From Flavobacteriaceae bacterium MAR_2009_75 (lineage in GTDB: Bacteria; Bacteroidota; Bacteroidia; Flavobacteriales; Flavobacteriaceae), in contig PHTZ01000001.1 of NCBI GenBank assembly GCA_002813285.1, positions 2,727,501 to 2,791,500 of the forward strand: a stretch of 64,000 bases of DNA, in the 5' to 3' direction. The notes below the pieces were generated by a model. That model was not told the origin of the DNA, did not search any database, and saw nothing but the letters and a program-made list of their open reading frames with translations. Below are positions 24,745 to 33,826 of this stretch, piece after piece. A program made the position numbers and the translations under genes. Position 1 is the first letter of the stretch, and every line of letters begins with the position of its first letter.

Positions 24745-25464
24745 TTATCGCTTTGACCAGATTTCGTACATGGGCTCTCCCTTGCTATTTTTTCCGGTGT
24801 GGTGCCAATCATTTCCTTTTATCTCATATTTGAATTGGAGAGTGGCCCCAACACGTGAGTTGTCTTTAGAGAAATACTCGATTTGCTCGGTATATATGCC
24901 ATCGGAAGAAGTAAAAGAGCCGCCTCCCGTACCATGAAATTTGAAAGTTTCGGTATTGTAGGCTATCCACTGAAATCTGCCGTCAATTAAAAATTTTAAG
25001 GTTTTTCTAGGGTTCTCGTCACCACGACGTTCTTGCCCCTCGTCAGGCCCCCGAGTGGCAAAGAGCCACTGCCCATCTAAGTCTTGCTCCAGATTTTTCG
25101 TTTTGGTAAATGTAAGTGCAGGATCAGTATTCATTATCAATTTATCATCAATCATCTTTAAAGGTACTGACCATTTTTTTGACTTACTAGAATCAAATTC
25201 AGAATCGAATTCTAGCTTTACGGTCAATTCATCGTTTTCATGGGTGAAGTAGCCACCTTCGGTCTTGATGAATTTGGCAGGTGATTGGTCGTATATTGAA
25301 TGAACGATGTAATTGTCCTTGATTTTTAGCTCATGACGTTGTCCTTTTTCCTCAGTCATATATACTCCATTCGATAGCTGTGCATCAACCTGAATAGAGG
25401 TGAGAAATGCTACAAAAGAAATTAACGGTAAAATAATATTGAAAGAGGCTTTGTTCGGTTTCAT
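24745..25464 (-). CDS. Exported lipocalin-like protein (DUF4488-like C-terminus)
   Basis: This 239-residue protein has a signal peptide (ILPLISFVAFLTSIQVDAQ). Two similar beta-rich halves follow: residues ~28-120 starting LSNGVYMTEEKGQRHELK, and residues ~127-239 starting LDGQWLFATRGP with DGRFQWIAYNT, FHGTGGGSFTSSDG and a C-terminal YEIWSKR. The second half fits the DUF4488/lipocalin-like pattern of Bacteroidota secreted proteins (GTWxxV...DG...W...GG.Y...G). No catalytic residues are recognised and the role is unknown. Confidence 0.8.
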   Translation of the reverse strand: MKPNKASFNIILPLISFVAFLTSIQVDAQLSNGVYMTEEKGQRHELKIKDNYIVHSIYDQSPAKFIKTEGGYFTHENDELTVKLEFDSEFDSSKSKKWSVPLKMIDDKLIMNTDPALTFTKTKNLEQDLDGQWLFATRGPDEGQERRGDENPRKTLKFLIDGRFQWIAYNTETFKFHGTGGGSFTSSDGIYTEQIEYFSKDNSRVGATLQFKYEIKGNDWHHTGKNSKGEPMYEIWSKR

Positions 25465-25626
25465 AAAGAATATTTTTCTTGAATAAATTTAAAAATTAAT
25501 TATCTCAATATGAATTTGTTATATTTATTTTTTAGTCAATAGGATAATGAGGAAATCCAGAAATTACAATTTATCGTAATTTCCATCCATTTCCTTGTTT
25601 TTTGAGAAATTTTGTTTTCATTTGTT

Positions 25627-25644
25627 CAAGTGTTTCAACACTTG
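25627..25644. promoter_or_regulatory. 18-bp palindrome upstream of speA
   Basis: CAAGTGTT-TC-AACACTTG forms two perfect 8-base arms with a 2-base centre, 108 bases before the speA start. Such symmetry suits a dimeric repressor operator. It is not followed by a T-run, so it is not a terminator. The factor is unknown. Confidence 0.45.
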
Positions 25645-25752
25645 TTAATCATTGCCTCTTAAACTAGGGATTGAATTATTAATCTTTTTATTTGTGTTAT
25701 TTTTTATCTGTCAATCCCAATATATTCTGTGATCAATGCAATTTTCTTTTAG

Positions 25753-27204
25753 ATGAATACCAAATACATCGATCTTATCGATCAAACTTATTACTTCCCA
25801 CAAGAAGAGTTTACGCTAGAAGACGAGTTTCTTCGTTTTCACGGCATTCCATTAAATGAGTTGGTAGAAAAATATGGTAGCCCGTTGAAGTTTACCTATC
25901 TCCCTAAAATCTCCCAAAATATAAATCTTGCCAAACAATGGTTCGCGAACGCCATTGAAAAGCATAATTATAAAGGCAGGTATCATTATTGCTACTGCAC
26001 CAAAAGTTCACATTTTCAGCATGTACTGAAAGAAGTACTGAACAATGAGGTTCACATTGAAACTTCGTCGGCCTTTGATATTAATATTGTAGAACAGCTT
26101 AAGAAATCAGGCAAGATTAAAGATGACACCTACGTTATCTGTAACGGATTTAAGAGAGAGCAGTATGTCGAAAACATAGCTCGCTTAATAAACCAAGGGC
26201 ATCAGAATTGCATACCCATTATTGATAATTATGAAGAGCTTGATTTGCTCTCTGACGCGATTACAGATGATTTTCAAGTAGGAATTCGTATTGCTTCGGA
26301 AGAAGAACCCAAATTTGAATTCTATACCTCTCGATTGGGCATAGGCTACAAGAATATAGTGCCCTTTTATGAAAATCAGATTAAGGATAATGATAAGGTT
26401 GAGCTAAAAATGCTTCATTTTTTCATTAATACCGGGATCAGGGATAATTCGTACTACTGGAACGAATTGGTGAAATGCTTAAAAGTCTACGTTAGACTCA
26501 AGAAAATTTGCCCAACCCTAGATAGTTTGAACATCGGCGGGGGTTTTCCTATTAAAAACACCTTGGCTTTCGAATACGACTATCAATATATGATTGATGA
26601 AATTATCAATCAGATCAATATTACCTGTCAAGAAGCCAACGTGCCGGTGCCACATATTTTTACCGAGTTCGGTAGTTTCACCGTTGGGGAGAGTGGGGGT
26701 GCCATTTATGAAATTCTGTACCAGAAACAACAGAACGACCGTGAGAAATGGAATATGATAGACTCTTCGTTTATCACGACTTTACCCGATACCTGGGCCA
26801 TTAATAAGCGATTTATTTTACTGCCCATCAACCGATGGAAAGATGAGTACGAACGTGTTCTATTGGGTGGTTTAACCTGTGATAGCGACGATTATTACAA
26901 CAGCGAACAAAATATGAACGCTATTTACTTGCCAAAATTCAAGAGAGACAAGCCACTATATATCGGTTTTTTTAATACGGGGGCCTATCAAGAAACGATT
27001 GGCGGTTTCGGCGGTCTGCAGCACTGTTTAATTCCGCAGCCGAAACATATCTTAATTGATAAAGATGTTAACGGTGATTTTACATATGAGCTTTTTAGTC
27101 AACAGCAGCGAGCCGAAGACCTTCTGTCGATTTTGGGCTACAACGTAAGTAAAGACGATAAGGCTTCAAAAGCCAAAGAAGAAAAGGTTGAGCTTGAGAG
27201 CTAA
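25753..27204 (+). CDS. speA: Biosynthetic arginine decarboxylase (fold III, PLP)
   Basis: This 483-residue PLP enzyme is of the alanine-racemase-fold decarboxylase group, in the shorter form typical of Bacteroidota (E. coli SpeA is ~650). The PLP lysine is in YCYCTKSS (Lys84). A glycine-rich phosphate-binding loop (LNIGGGFP, ~257) and a C-terminal catalytic Cys region (LLGGLTCDSDD, ~372) are visible. It converts arginine to agmatine and CO2 in the cytoplasm. Agmatinase follows 65 bases downstream, so the pair makes putrescine. An 18-bp palindrome lies upstream. Confidence 0.95.
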   Translation: MNTKYIDLIDQTYYFPQEEFTLEDEFLRFHGIPLNELVEKYGSPLKFTYLPKISQNINLAKQWFANAIEKHNYKGRYHYCYCTKSSHFQHVLKEVLNNEVHIETSSAFDINIVEQLKKSGKIKDDTYVICNGFKREQYVENIARLINQGHQNCIPIIDNYEELDLLSDAITDDFQVGIRIASEEEPKFEFYTSRLGIGYKNIVPFYENQIKDNDKVELKMLHFFINTGIRDNSYYWNELVKCLKVYVRLKKICPTLDSLNIGGGFPIKNTLAFEYDYQYMIDEIINQINITCQEANVPVPHIFTEFGSFTVGESGGAIYEILYQKQQNDREKWNMIDSSFITTLPDTWAINKRFILLPINRWKDEYERVLLGGLTCDSDDYYNSEQNMNAIYLPKFKRDKPLYIGFFNTGAYQETIGGFGGLQHCLIPQPKHILIDKDVNGDFTYELFSQQQRAEDLLSILGYNVSKDDKASKAKEEKVELES

Positions 27205-27269
27205 AATGAGTTGATATTTTCTGCGGAAATGTTATAAGAATTAGAACTAATAGATTTAATTATAATAAA

Positions 27270-28211
27270 ATGAGTACAAAAAAGAATTACGCCGGAATTC
27301 CCGACGAATTCGCACAACTTGAAAAGGCAAAAATCATTTTGATTCCTGTGCCTTATGACGGAACAAGCACTTGGGGAAAAGGTTCGGATAAAGGTCCTCA
27401 AGCGTTTTTAGAAGCTTCTGAAAATATGGAGCTTTATGATATTGAAACTGATACCGAGGTCTACGAGCAAGGTATTCATTTAACGGCACCTATTACCGAG
27501 AACAGTTCGGCCGAAGCCATGGTGAATGCCGTACACAAGACAACCAAGGAGTATATTAAACGAAACAAATTCGTGACCTTGGTTGGTGGTGAGCACTCCA
27601 TTTCTATTGGTACCATTAGGGCCTTTAATGAATGCTTCGATAATCTTACGGTTTTGCATATTGATGCCCATGCCGATTTGAGAGAATCGTACGAAGGCAC
27701 AAAGTATAATCATGCTTGCGCCGTTCATGAAGCGAGTCAAACTACTAACCTGGTTCAAGTTGGTATTCGTTCTATGGATGCTATCGAGAAAACCTTTATG
27801 GATGATGAGAAAACATTCTTCGCCCATGATATGGTCAACGATGAATATTGGATCGACAAGGTTATTGAGTCATTGACCGATAATGTGCTGATAACTTTTG
27901 ACTTAGATGTATTGGATCCATCGATAATGCCATCTACTGGAACGCCTGAACCAGGCGGACTTTTCTGGTATGAGACATTAGATTTTCTAAAGCAGGTTTT
28001 TGAAGAAAAAAATGTAGTTGGCTTCGATATGGTAGAGCTGTGCCCGAACGAGCATGACAAGAGTGCAGATTTTCTGGCCGCCAAATTATATTATAAAATG
28101 CTTAGCTATAAATTTATGGGTAAGGCGGCCGATGAAGAATATGATAATACCTACGATGTAGATTATAAAGCGGCTAACGCAAGTTTAAAATATGACGATG
28201 ACGAAGACTAA
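27270..28211 (+). CDS. speB: Agmatinase (ureohydrolase, Mn-dependent)
   Basis: This 313-residue arginase-family enzyme carries all binuclear Mn motifs: GGEHS (~108), DAHADLR (Asp132-His134-Asp136) and FDLDVLDPS (~210-218), followed by GTPEPGG, which favours agmatinase over arginase. It hydrolyses agmatine to putrescine and urea. It overlaps the next gene by 14-20 bases, showing tight coupling with the deoxyhypusine-synthase-like protein. Confidence 0.95.
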   Translation: MSTKKNYAGIPDEFAQLEKAKIILIPVPYDGTSTWGKGSDKGPQAFLEASENMELYDIETDTEVYEQGIHLTAPITENSSAEAMVNAVHKTTKEYIKRNKFVTLVGGEHSISIGTIRAFNECFDNLTVLHIDAHADLRESYEGTKYNHACAVHEASQTTNLVQVGIRSMDAIEKTFMDDEKTFFAHDMVNDEYWIDKVIESLTDNVLITFDLDVLDPSIMPSTGTPEPGGLFWYETLDFLKQVFEEKNVVGFDMVELCPNEHDKSADFLAAKLYYKMLSYKFMGKAADEEYDNTYDVDYKAANASLKYDDDED

Positions 28212-29175
28212 GGGCGAAATTTCAAAATTTATAGAAAAATACTATTTGCACTTCAACGCTGCGGCGCTGGTTGACGCGGCGAAAGGCTACGAAGACCAAT
28301 TAAATGATGGGGCGAAGATGTTGGTTTCTTTGGCCGGGGCGATGAGCACAGCAGAACTGGGCAAGATATTTGCTGAAATCATCAGGCAAGATAAAGTGCA
28401 TATCGTGTCTTGTACGGGTGCCAATTTAGAGGAAGATATCATGAACTTGGTGGCCCATTCCCATTATAAAAGGGTACCCAATTATCGCGATTTGACCCCC
28501 AAAGAGGAGTGGGGTCTTTTAGAAAAAGGCCTTAATCGAGTAACCGATACCTGTATACCCGAAGAAGAGGCTTTTAGAAGGTTGCAAGAGCATATTTTCA
28601 AGATTTGGAAAGATGCCGAAGAGAAAGGCGAACGGTATCTACCTCATGAATTTATGTATAAAATGCTACTTTCAGGAGTGTTGGAAGAGCACTATGAAAT
28701 CGACCTAAAAGACTCGTGGATGTATGCTGCGGCAGAGAAAAATTTACCGATTGTTTGCCCTGGCTGGGAAGACAGTACCATGGGTAATATTTTTGCTTCT
28801 TATGTGTTGAAGGGCGAACTGAAAGCCAGTACCATGAAATCAGGTATCGAATACATGACATTTTTGGCAGACTGGTATACTGATAATTCAGAAAACGGCA
28901 TCGGCTTCTTTCAAATCGGTGGTGGTATTGCCGGTGATTTTCCTATTTGCGTGGTGCCCATGCTCTATCAAGATATGGAGCGCACAGAAACCCCATTCTG
29001 GAGCTATTTCTGCCAAATTAGTGATTCGACCACAAGCTATGGATCCTATTCCGGAGCGGTACCCAATGAAAAGATAACTTGGGGAAAGTTAGATATAGAT
29101 ACCCCTAAATTTATTATTGAAAGCGATGCAACTATTGTTGCCCCATTAATTTTTGCATATCTTCTAGACCTATGA
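28192..29175 (+). CDS. Deoxyhypusine synthase-family protein (catalytic Lys missing)
   Basis: This 327-residue protein (start ATG 28192 or 28198) is of the DHS family: LVSLAGAMSTAELGKI, VSCTGANLEEDI (~85), VCPGWEDSTMGN (~190) and a C-terminal KITWGKL. DHS transfers an aminobutyl group from spermidine through an imine with an active-site Lys in GGG(V)xK. Here the loop reads QIGGGIAGDFP, with Gly at the Lys place. Bacteria lack eIF5A, and the gene sits in a speA-speB operon, so a polyamine reaction is likely. The altered loop means that neither classical DHS nor homospermidine synthase chemistry can be assumed. Confidence 0.9.
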   Translation: MTMTKTKGEISKFIEKYYLHFNAAALVDAAKGYEDQLNDGAKMLVSLAGAMSTAELGKIFAEIIRQDKVHIVSCTGANLEEDIMNLVAHSHYKRVPNYRDLTPKEEWGLLEKGLNRVTDTCIPEEEAFRRLQEHIFKIWKDAEEKGERYLPHEFMYKMLLSGVLEEHYEIDLKDSWMYAAAEKNLPIVCPGWEDSTMGNIFASYVLKGELKASTMKSGIEYMTFLADWYTDNSENGIGFFQIGGGIAGDFPICVVPMLYQDMERTETPFWSYFCQISDSTTSYGSYSGAVPNEKITWGKLDIDTPKFIIESDATIVAPLIFAYLLDL

Positions 29176-29504
29176 GCAATAAAAGAGACCATTCAAATCT
29201 AAAACGTGTTATCGTTGATTTTAAAAAATTGACTCCTGAAGTTCTTAAGCTTCTGGTAGAAAGGTACCCTGATGGTTACGATGACAGAAATATAATATCT
29301 TTCAAAAATGCTCAAGGCGAACGTATCGAGGCTGTAGAAGTTTTGACTGAAGACACCAAATATTTGGTGAAAATTAGCGCCAAGCTTGAGTATACTATGG
29401 AAAATTATGATGAAGATGACTATGAAGATTTTGACGATGATGATCCAGAAGCGGTGGTTGAACCAGACCCCGAAGCGATGGATGACGTTGAAGATGATGA
29501 TTAG
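29172..29504 (+). CDS. Small protein with acidic tail in the polyamine operon
   Basis: This 110-residue protein overlaps the DHS-like gene by ATGA. Residues 1-72 form a compact alpha/beta region (VIVDFKKLTPEVLKLLVERY; FKNAQGERIEAVEVLTEDTKYLVKI). Residues ~75-110 are almost all Asp, Glu and Pro, a disordered acidic tail. I do not recognise the family's function. The acidic tail beside cationic polyamine genes invites the idea of polyamine or ribosome binding, but nothing in the sequence proves it. Confidence 0.8.
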   Translation: MSNKRDHSNLKRVIVDFKKLTPEVLKLLVERYPDGYDDRNIISFKNAQGERIEAVEVLTEDTKYLVKISAKLEYTMENYDEDDYEDFDDDDPEAVVEPDPEAMDDVEDDD

Positions 29505-29576
29505 TTACTCTCGAGTAAATTCCATTAGTTGGGTTTTTAGCCCGAAAATTTAACTTCCTAGGCCTTAAGCCGTTAT

Positions 29577-31106
29577 ATGATTTCGAAAGACATAGAAAAT
29601 GTTGAGCTGAAATTTTTAGACCTGAAAGATTATCAGGAACTGAAAACAGCCATGAAAGAGGTATATAAAAATATACCCGATTCATATTGGGCAGAAAAGC
29701 AGATTAAATCTCTTATTAAACTGTTTCCCCAAGGGCAGGTCGTAATCAAGGTCAACGGTCAATTAGCAGGTTGTTCGCTATCGATTATTGTAGATTACGA
29801 CGAGTTTGAAGACACGCACACATTTCAAGAGATTACGGGTCAAGAAACCTTCAGTACCCATACCGAAGACGGAGACATTCTCTACGGTATAGACGTTTTC
29901 ATTAAACCAGAGTTTCGCGGTCTTCGCTTGGGTCGACGCCTGTACGATTACCGCAAAGAACTTTGTGAAAAGTTGAACCTTAAGGGTATCGCTTTTGGGG
30001 GCAGAATACCTAATTACCATGAGTATGCCAACGAGTTGACTCCTAAGCAGTACATCGACAAGGTAAAATTGAAAGAGATTCATGACCCCGTCTTAAGCTT
30101 TCAAATCAATAACGATTTTCATCCCTCTAAAATTTTGAAAGGGTATTTAGAAGGTGATAAAGCTTCTAAAGAGTTTGCCGTTTTGATGGAGTGGGATAAT
30201 ATTTATTATAAAAAACCCAATAAAAAGGCGGCCACAAAAAAAAGTATCGTCCGTCTAGGCCTAATTCAGTGGCAGATGCGACCATATGATCGCCTTGAAG
30301 AATTATTACAGCAGGCAGAGTTTTTTATTGATTCCGTTTCTGGTTATCGTTCCGACTTTGCGCTCTTTCCAGAGTTTTTTAATGCCCCTTTAATGGCGGA
30401 AAACAATCACCTTTCCGAATCTGACGCTATTCGGGAACTTGCGCAACACACTGAAGCCATAGTACAGAAATTCTCTGAGTTCTCAATATCGTACAATATC
30501 AATATCATTACGGGAAGTATGCCTGAAATGAAGGAAGATGGGTTGTATAATGTGGGCTATTTATGCAAACGAGACGGGTCGGTCGAGCGTTATGAAAAGT
30601 TACATGTGACCCCTGATGAGTCAAAGGTTTGGGGAATGCAAGGTGGTAATCAATTGAAGACTTTCGATACCGATTGTGGTAAAATAGGGGTGCTTATCTG
30701 TTACGATGTCGAATTTCCTGAACTAAGCAGACTATTGGCTGATGAGGGTATGGATATTCTCTTCGTGCCCTTTCTTACCGATACCCAAAACGGCTTCTCG
30801 CGAGTACGAAACTGTGCGCAGGCAAGGGCAATAGAAAACGAGTGTTACGTTGCCATTGCGGGTAGTGTGGGTAATTTACCCAAGGTTCATAATATGGATA
30901 TTCAGTTTGCCCAAAGTATGGTCTTTACACCCTGTGATTTTTCGTTTCCGACCAATGGAATAAAAGCGGAGGCCACTCCAAATGCGGAGATGATCTTAAT
31001 TGCCGATGTTGACATAGACCTATTGAGAGAACTGAACCAATTTGGTGCCGTTAGAAATTTGAAAGATAGAAGAAAAGATATTTTTGAACTTACAAAAAGA
31101 AAGTAA
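29577..31106 (+). CDS. GNAT acetyltransferase-nitrilase fusion protein
   Basis: This 509-residue protein has two enzymes. Residues ~1-205 are a GNAT domain (acetyl-CoA loop near FRGLRLGRRLYDYRKEL, ~118-132). Residues ~222-509 are a carbon-nitrogen hydrolase with the full triad: Glu in LFPEFF (~263), Lys in YEKLHVTPDE (~341) and Cys in GVLICYDVEFPE (~376). Nitrilase relatives include N-carbamoylputrescine amidase and omega-amidase. It follows the polyamine genes by 72 bases on the same strand, so acylated or carbamoylated amines are reasonable substrates, by context only. Confidence 0.92.
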   Translation: MISKDIENVELKFLDLKDYQELKTAMKEVYKNIPDSYWAEKQIKSLIKLFPQGQVVIKVNGQLAGCSLSIIVDYDEFEDTHTFQEITGQETFSTHTEDGDILYGIDVFIKPEFRGLRLGRRLYDYRKELCEKLNLKGIAFGGRIPNYHEYANELTPKQYIDKVKLKEIHDPVLSFQINNDFHPSKILKGYLEGDKASKEFAVLMEWDNIYYKKPNKKAATKKSIVRLGLIQWQMRPYDRLEELLQQAEFFIDSVSGYRSDFALFPEFFNAPLMAENNHLSESDAIRELAQHTEAIVQKFSEFSISYNINIITGSMPEMKEDGLYNVGYLCKRDGSVERYEKLHVTPDESKVWGMQGGNQLKTFDTDCGKIGVLICYDVEFPELSRLLADEGMDILFVPFLTDTQNGFSRVRNCAQARAIENECYVAIAGSVGNLPKVHNMDIQFAQSMVFTPCDFSFPTNGIKAEATPNAEMILIADVDIDLLRELNQFGAVRNLKDRRKDIFELTKRK

Positions 31107-32477
31107 TTGAGTGATTTAAAGATTATAGGTAGTGAAGAGTGGTGTGTATTTGAGAGTCTTGGAATTCCGGCAATAAAGGCCCGGGTTGATTCTGGTGCGA
31201 AAACATCTTCCATTCAGGCTACCAATACCAAAATAGTTATCAGGGGGGTGCAAGAATGGGTAAAATTTGAGGTTAATCCTTTACAGGAAAATCGCAGTAT
31301 TGCTATTCAATGTGAAGCCCAACTGGTAGACCGTCGAATGGTCAAAAGCTCTTCGGGTATATCTGAAGAAAGATTGGTTGTCAAAACGGCCGTAACTATG
31401 GGCGGTGAAACTTTCGATATTGAGCTGACCCTGGCGAATCGCGACACTATGGAGTTTCGAATGTTATTGGGTAGAGAGGCGATAAGCGATAGATTTATGG
31501 TCAACCCAGCTGTAAACTATCAGGTGCAGAGTTTTGAGGATGATGAAATCAATAAAAAGTACGCTCCTTATTTTAAGAAAAAGACCGGTTTGAAAATCGC
31601 CTTATTAGCGAGCAATCCGAATTTGTATAGCAATAAAAGAATCATGGAGGCGGCAGAGGCCCGAGGTCACGAAATTGTTTTTCTGAACGTGGAGCTGGCC
31701 TATATGAAACTTGATGCGCATTCGCCTGAAATAAGATATCGCGGAGGCAATATCTTAAAAGAGTTCGATGCCGTTATACCGAGAATAAAGCCCTCGGTAA
31801 CTTTTTATGGGTGTGCCTTAATACGACAATTCAATAATTTAGGAGTGTATTGCCAGAATGCCGCCGAGGCTATTTCACAATCAAGGGATAAACTTTTCGC
31901 TTCGCAGTTGTTTTCTAAAAACGATATACACATACCGATTACCGGTTTTGCCAAATCACCCGCCGACACCAAAGACCTAATAAAAATGGTGAATGGAGCC
32001 CCCTTAATCATTAAACTTTTGGAAAGTACCCAAGGTAAAGGTGTGGTTTTGGCTGAGACCAATAAGGCTGCTGAGAGTGTAATCAACGCTTTTAAGAGTG
32101 TGAATACTAATATTCTGGTACAAGAGTTTATTAAAGAGGCCAACGGGCAAGATATTCGGTGTTTCGTGGTAAATAATAAAGTAGTGGCGAGTATTCAGCG
32201 TCAGGCCGAGAAAGGTGAGTTCAGGGCGAACATACACCAAGGAGGCAAGGCTTCAATTGTCAAAATTACCTCTGAAGAGCGAAAACTGGCGCAAAAGGCA
32301 GCCAAAGTTCTAAATTTGGCGGTTGCTGGGGTCGATATTATCCGGTCTAACAAAGGGCCACTTTTACTCGAAGTAAATTCATCTCCTGGTCTCGAAGGTA
32401 TAGAAAATGCAACAGGTAAAGACATTGCAAATACAATGATTATGGCAATTGAGCGTAAACTTCGCTTCAATGGCTAA
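31107..32477 (+). CDS. RimB-RimK fusion: retropepsin-like zinc protease plus ATP-grasp glutamate ligase
   Basis: This 456-residue protein starts at TTG 31107, directly after the previous stop (TAATTG). Residues ~1-150 match the RimB/'ATP-dependent zinc protease' retropepsin-like domain ([19 protein letters not shown], ~20-38; [17 protein letters not shown]). Residues ~165-456 are RimK, an ATP-grasp ligase ([61 protein letters not shown]). RimK adds glutamates to ribosomal protein S6 and RimB removes them in other bacteria. Here both activities are in one chain. Confidence 0.92.
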   Translation: MSDLKIIGSEEWCVFESLGIPAIKARVDSGAKTSSIQATNTKIVIRGVQEWVKFEVNPLQENRSIAIQCEAQLVDRRMVKSSSGISEERLVVKTAVTMGGETFDIELTLANRDTMEFRMLLGREAISDRFMVNPAVNYQVQSFEDDEINKKYAPYFKKKTGLKIALLASNPNLYSNKRIMEAAEARGHEIVFLNVELAYMKLDAHSPEIRYRGGNILKEFDAVIPRIKPSVTFYGCALIRQFNNLGVYCQNAAEAISQSRDKLFASQLFSKNDIHIPITGFAKSPADTKDLIKMVNGAPLIIKLLESTQGKGVVLAETNKAAESVINAFKSVNTNILVQEFIKEANGQDIRCFVVNNKVVASIQRQAEKGEFRANIHQGGKASIVKITSEERKLAQKAAKVLNLAVAGVDIIRSNKGPLLLEVNSSPGLEGIENATGKDIANTMIMAIERKLRFNG

Positions 32478-32510
32478 TGGAAAAGATTGTGTAGAAGAGT
32501 AATTGAAAAA

Positions 32511-32542
32511 AAGGGGCGGAATGTTAATTTCGCCCCTTTTTT
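32511..32542 (+). terminator. Terminator between the RimB-RimK gene and the PepSY gene
   Basis: An 8-bp stem AAGGGGCG/CGCCCCTT (32511-32518 with 32531-32538) has a 12-base loop, A-run before and T-run after. It therefore works in both directions for the two convergent genes. Confidence 0.85.
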
Positions 32543-32561
32543 CGCACTTGTAAAAAATAAG

Positions 32562-33008
32562 TTAATCGTTGTATTCATTGGTGACGGTACCATTTTTATC
32601 TAAAACGACCGTTTTTTCATCATTCCATCCTTTTTCTAAATCTATCTCGTAAGTAACGGTGTTGTTTTCTTCCGTCGTTTCGATGTCGTCGATTTTATAG
32701 GCCCCATATGTACTGGAAAGAGTTGATTTTATTTGTTCCGGCAAATCATCTTTAGAAATTTCCTGTTCTGATTTTACCACTTTAGCATCTGCATCATACC
32801 AGATTTCATGGTCTCTTTTGTCGATTTCGAATTCGACCTGATACTGATTGCCCTCCATTTCCCATTCAACATCCGAAGCGGTCGGATACGCCTTTTTAAA
32901 CTCATCACTTAAGTTTTTTGGTATATCTTCGATTTTCAAATCTTGTGCGGTAATAGTGGCAGTAAGTAGAAGAGCTGCCAATGATGTTTTTAAATTAAGA
33001 GTATTCAT
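32562..33008 (-). CDS. Exported PepSY-like protein
   Basis: This 148-residue protein has a signal peptide (LKTSLAALLLTATITAQ) and two copies of the small PepSY-like unit: ~25-85 (FKKAYPTASDVEWEMEGNQ, YQVEFEIDKRDHEIWYDAD) and ~88-146 (IKSTLSSTYGAYKIDDIE, YEIDLEKGWNDEKTVVLD). Such periplasmic proteins (BLIP-like fold) are commonly induced by envelope or metal stress. It diverges by 140 bases from a response regulator gene, so it is a likely target of that two-component system. Confidence 0.9.
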   Translation of the reverse strand: MNTLNLKTSLAALLLTATITAQDLKIEDIPKNLSDEFKKAYPTASDVEWEMEGNQYQVEFEIDKRDHEIWYDADAKVVKSEQEISKDDLPEQIKSTLSSTYGAYKIDDIETTEENNTVTYEIDLEKGWNDEKTVVLDKNGTVTNEYND

Positions 33009-33148
33009 GTTTTTTTATTTTGATTTGGTACGAATATATGAGGCAAAACTGTAATGATTTAGGAATAGGGTACAGGCGTTGTTCAAAAGAATTCCTAAAT
33101 GTTTTTAGATTTACTTTATACCTTTTCTACCATACTTAATTACTACAA

Positions 33149-33826
33149 ATGAAAATTCTAATTGTCGAAGATGAACTTCAAATGCTTGAAAACATGCAGC
33201 AAACGTTGCAAAAAGAGCAGTATTTGGTCGAGACCGCCATGAATTATAAATCTGCAATTGATAAAATTGGGGTTTATGACTATGATTGTATATTACTCGA
33301 TATATCATTGCCCGATGGAAGCGGATTTGATTTCTTAAAACAGTTGAAAGAAATAGGTAAGACCGATGGGGTGATCATTGTCTCGGCCAAAGATTCTCTA
33401 GACGATCGTGTTAAGGGGCTTGACCTTGGTGCCGATGATTATCTTTCAAAGCCCTTTCATATGGCCGAATTACATGCAAGGGTAAAGGCGGTGCTACGCC
33501 GAAGAAATTTCGATGGGGTAAAAGATATTGAATTAGGTAATGTAAAACTCTCATTTGAAAATCGCACAGTCTATGTTTCTCAAAAAGAAATTGCCTTGAA
33601 CCGTAAAGAATACGATGTTTTGATGTACTTGGTAACGAATAAATCACGGTTGGTAACAAAATCTGCCTTGGCAGAACATGTTTGGGGTGATCATATAGAT
33701 CAGGTAGATAGTTTTGACTTTATTTATTCCCAAATAAAGAATCTACGTAAAAAACTACATGAAGCGGAGGCCTCTATCGAAATTGAAGCGGTTTATGGGG
33801 TTGGTTATAAGTTAGTTGAGGTATGA
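33149..33826 (+). CDS. OmpR-family response regulator
   Basis: This 225-residue regulator has a receiver domain with phospho-acceptor Asp in CILLDISLPDGSG (~51), Thr/Ser in VSAKD and Lys in LSKPFH (~101). A winged-helix DNA-binding domain follows (LNRKEYDVLMYLVTNKSRLV; VYGVGYKLVEV at the end). It overlaps its kinase gene by ATGA. It probably controls the divergent PepSY gene and its own operon. Confidence 0.95.
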   Translation: MKILIVEDELQMLENMQQTLQKEQYLVETAMNYKSAIDKIGVYDYDCILLDISLPDGSGFDFLKQLKEIGKTDGVIIVSAKDSLDDRVKGLDLGADDYLSKPFHMAELHARVKAVLRRRNFDGVKDIELGNVKLSFENRTVYVSQKEIALNRKEYDVLMYLVTNKSRLVTKSALAEHVWGDHIDQVDSFDFIYSQIKNLRKKLHEAEASIEIEAVYGVGYKLVEV

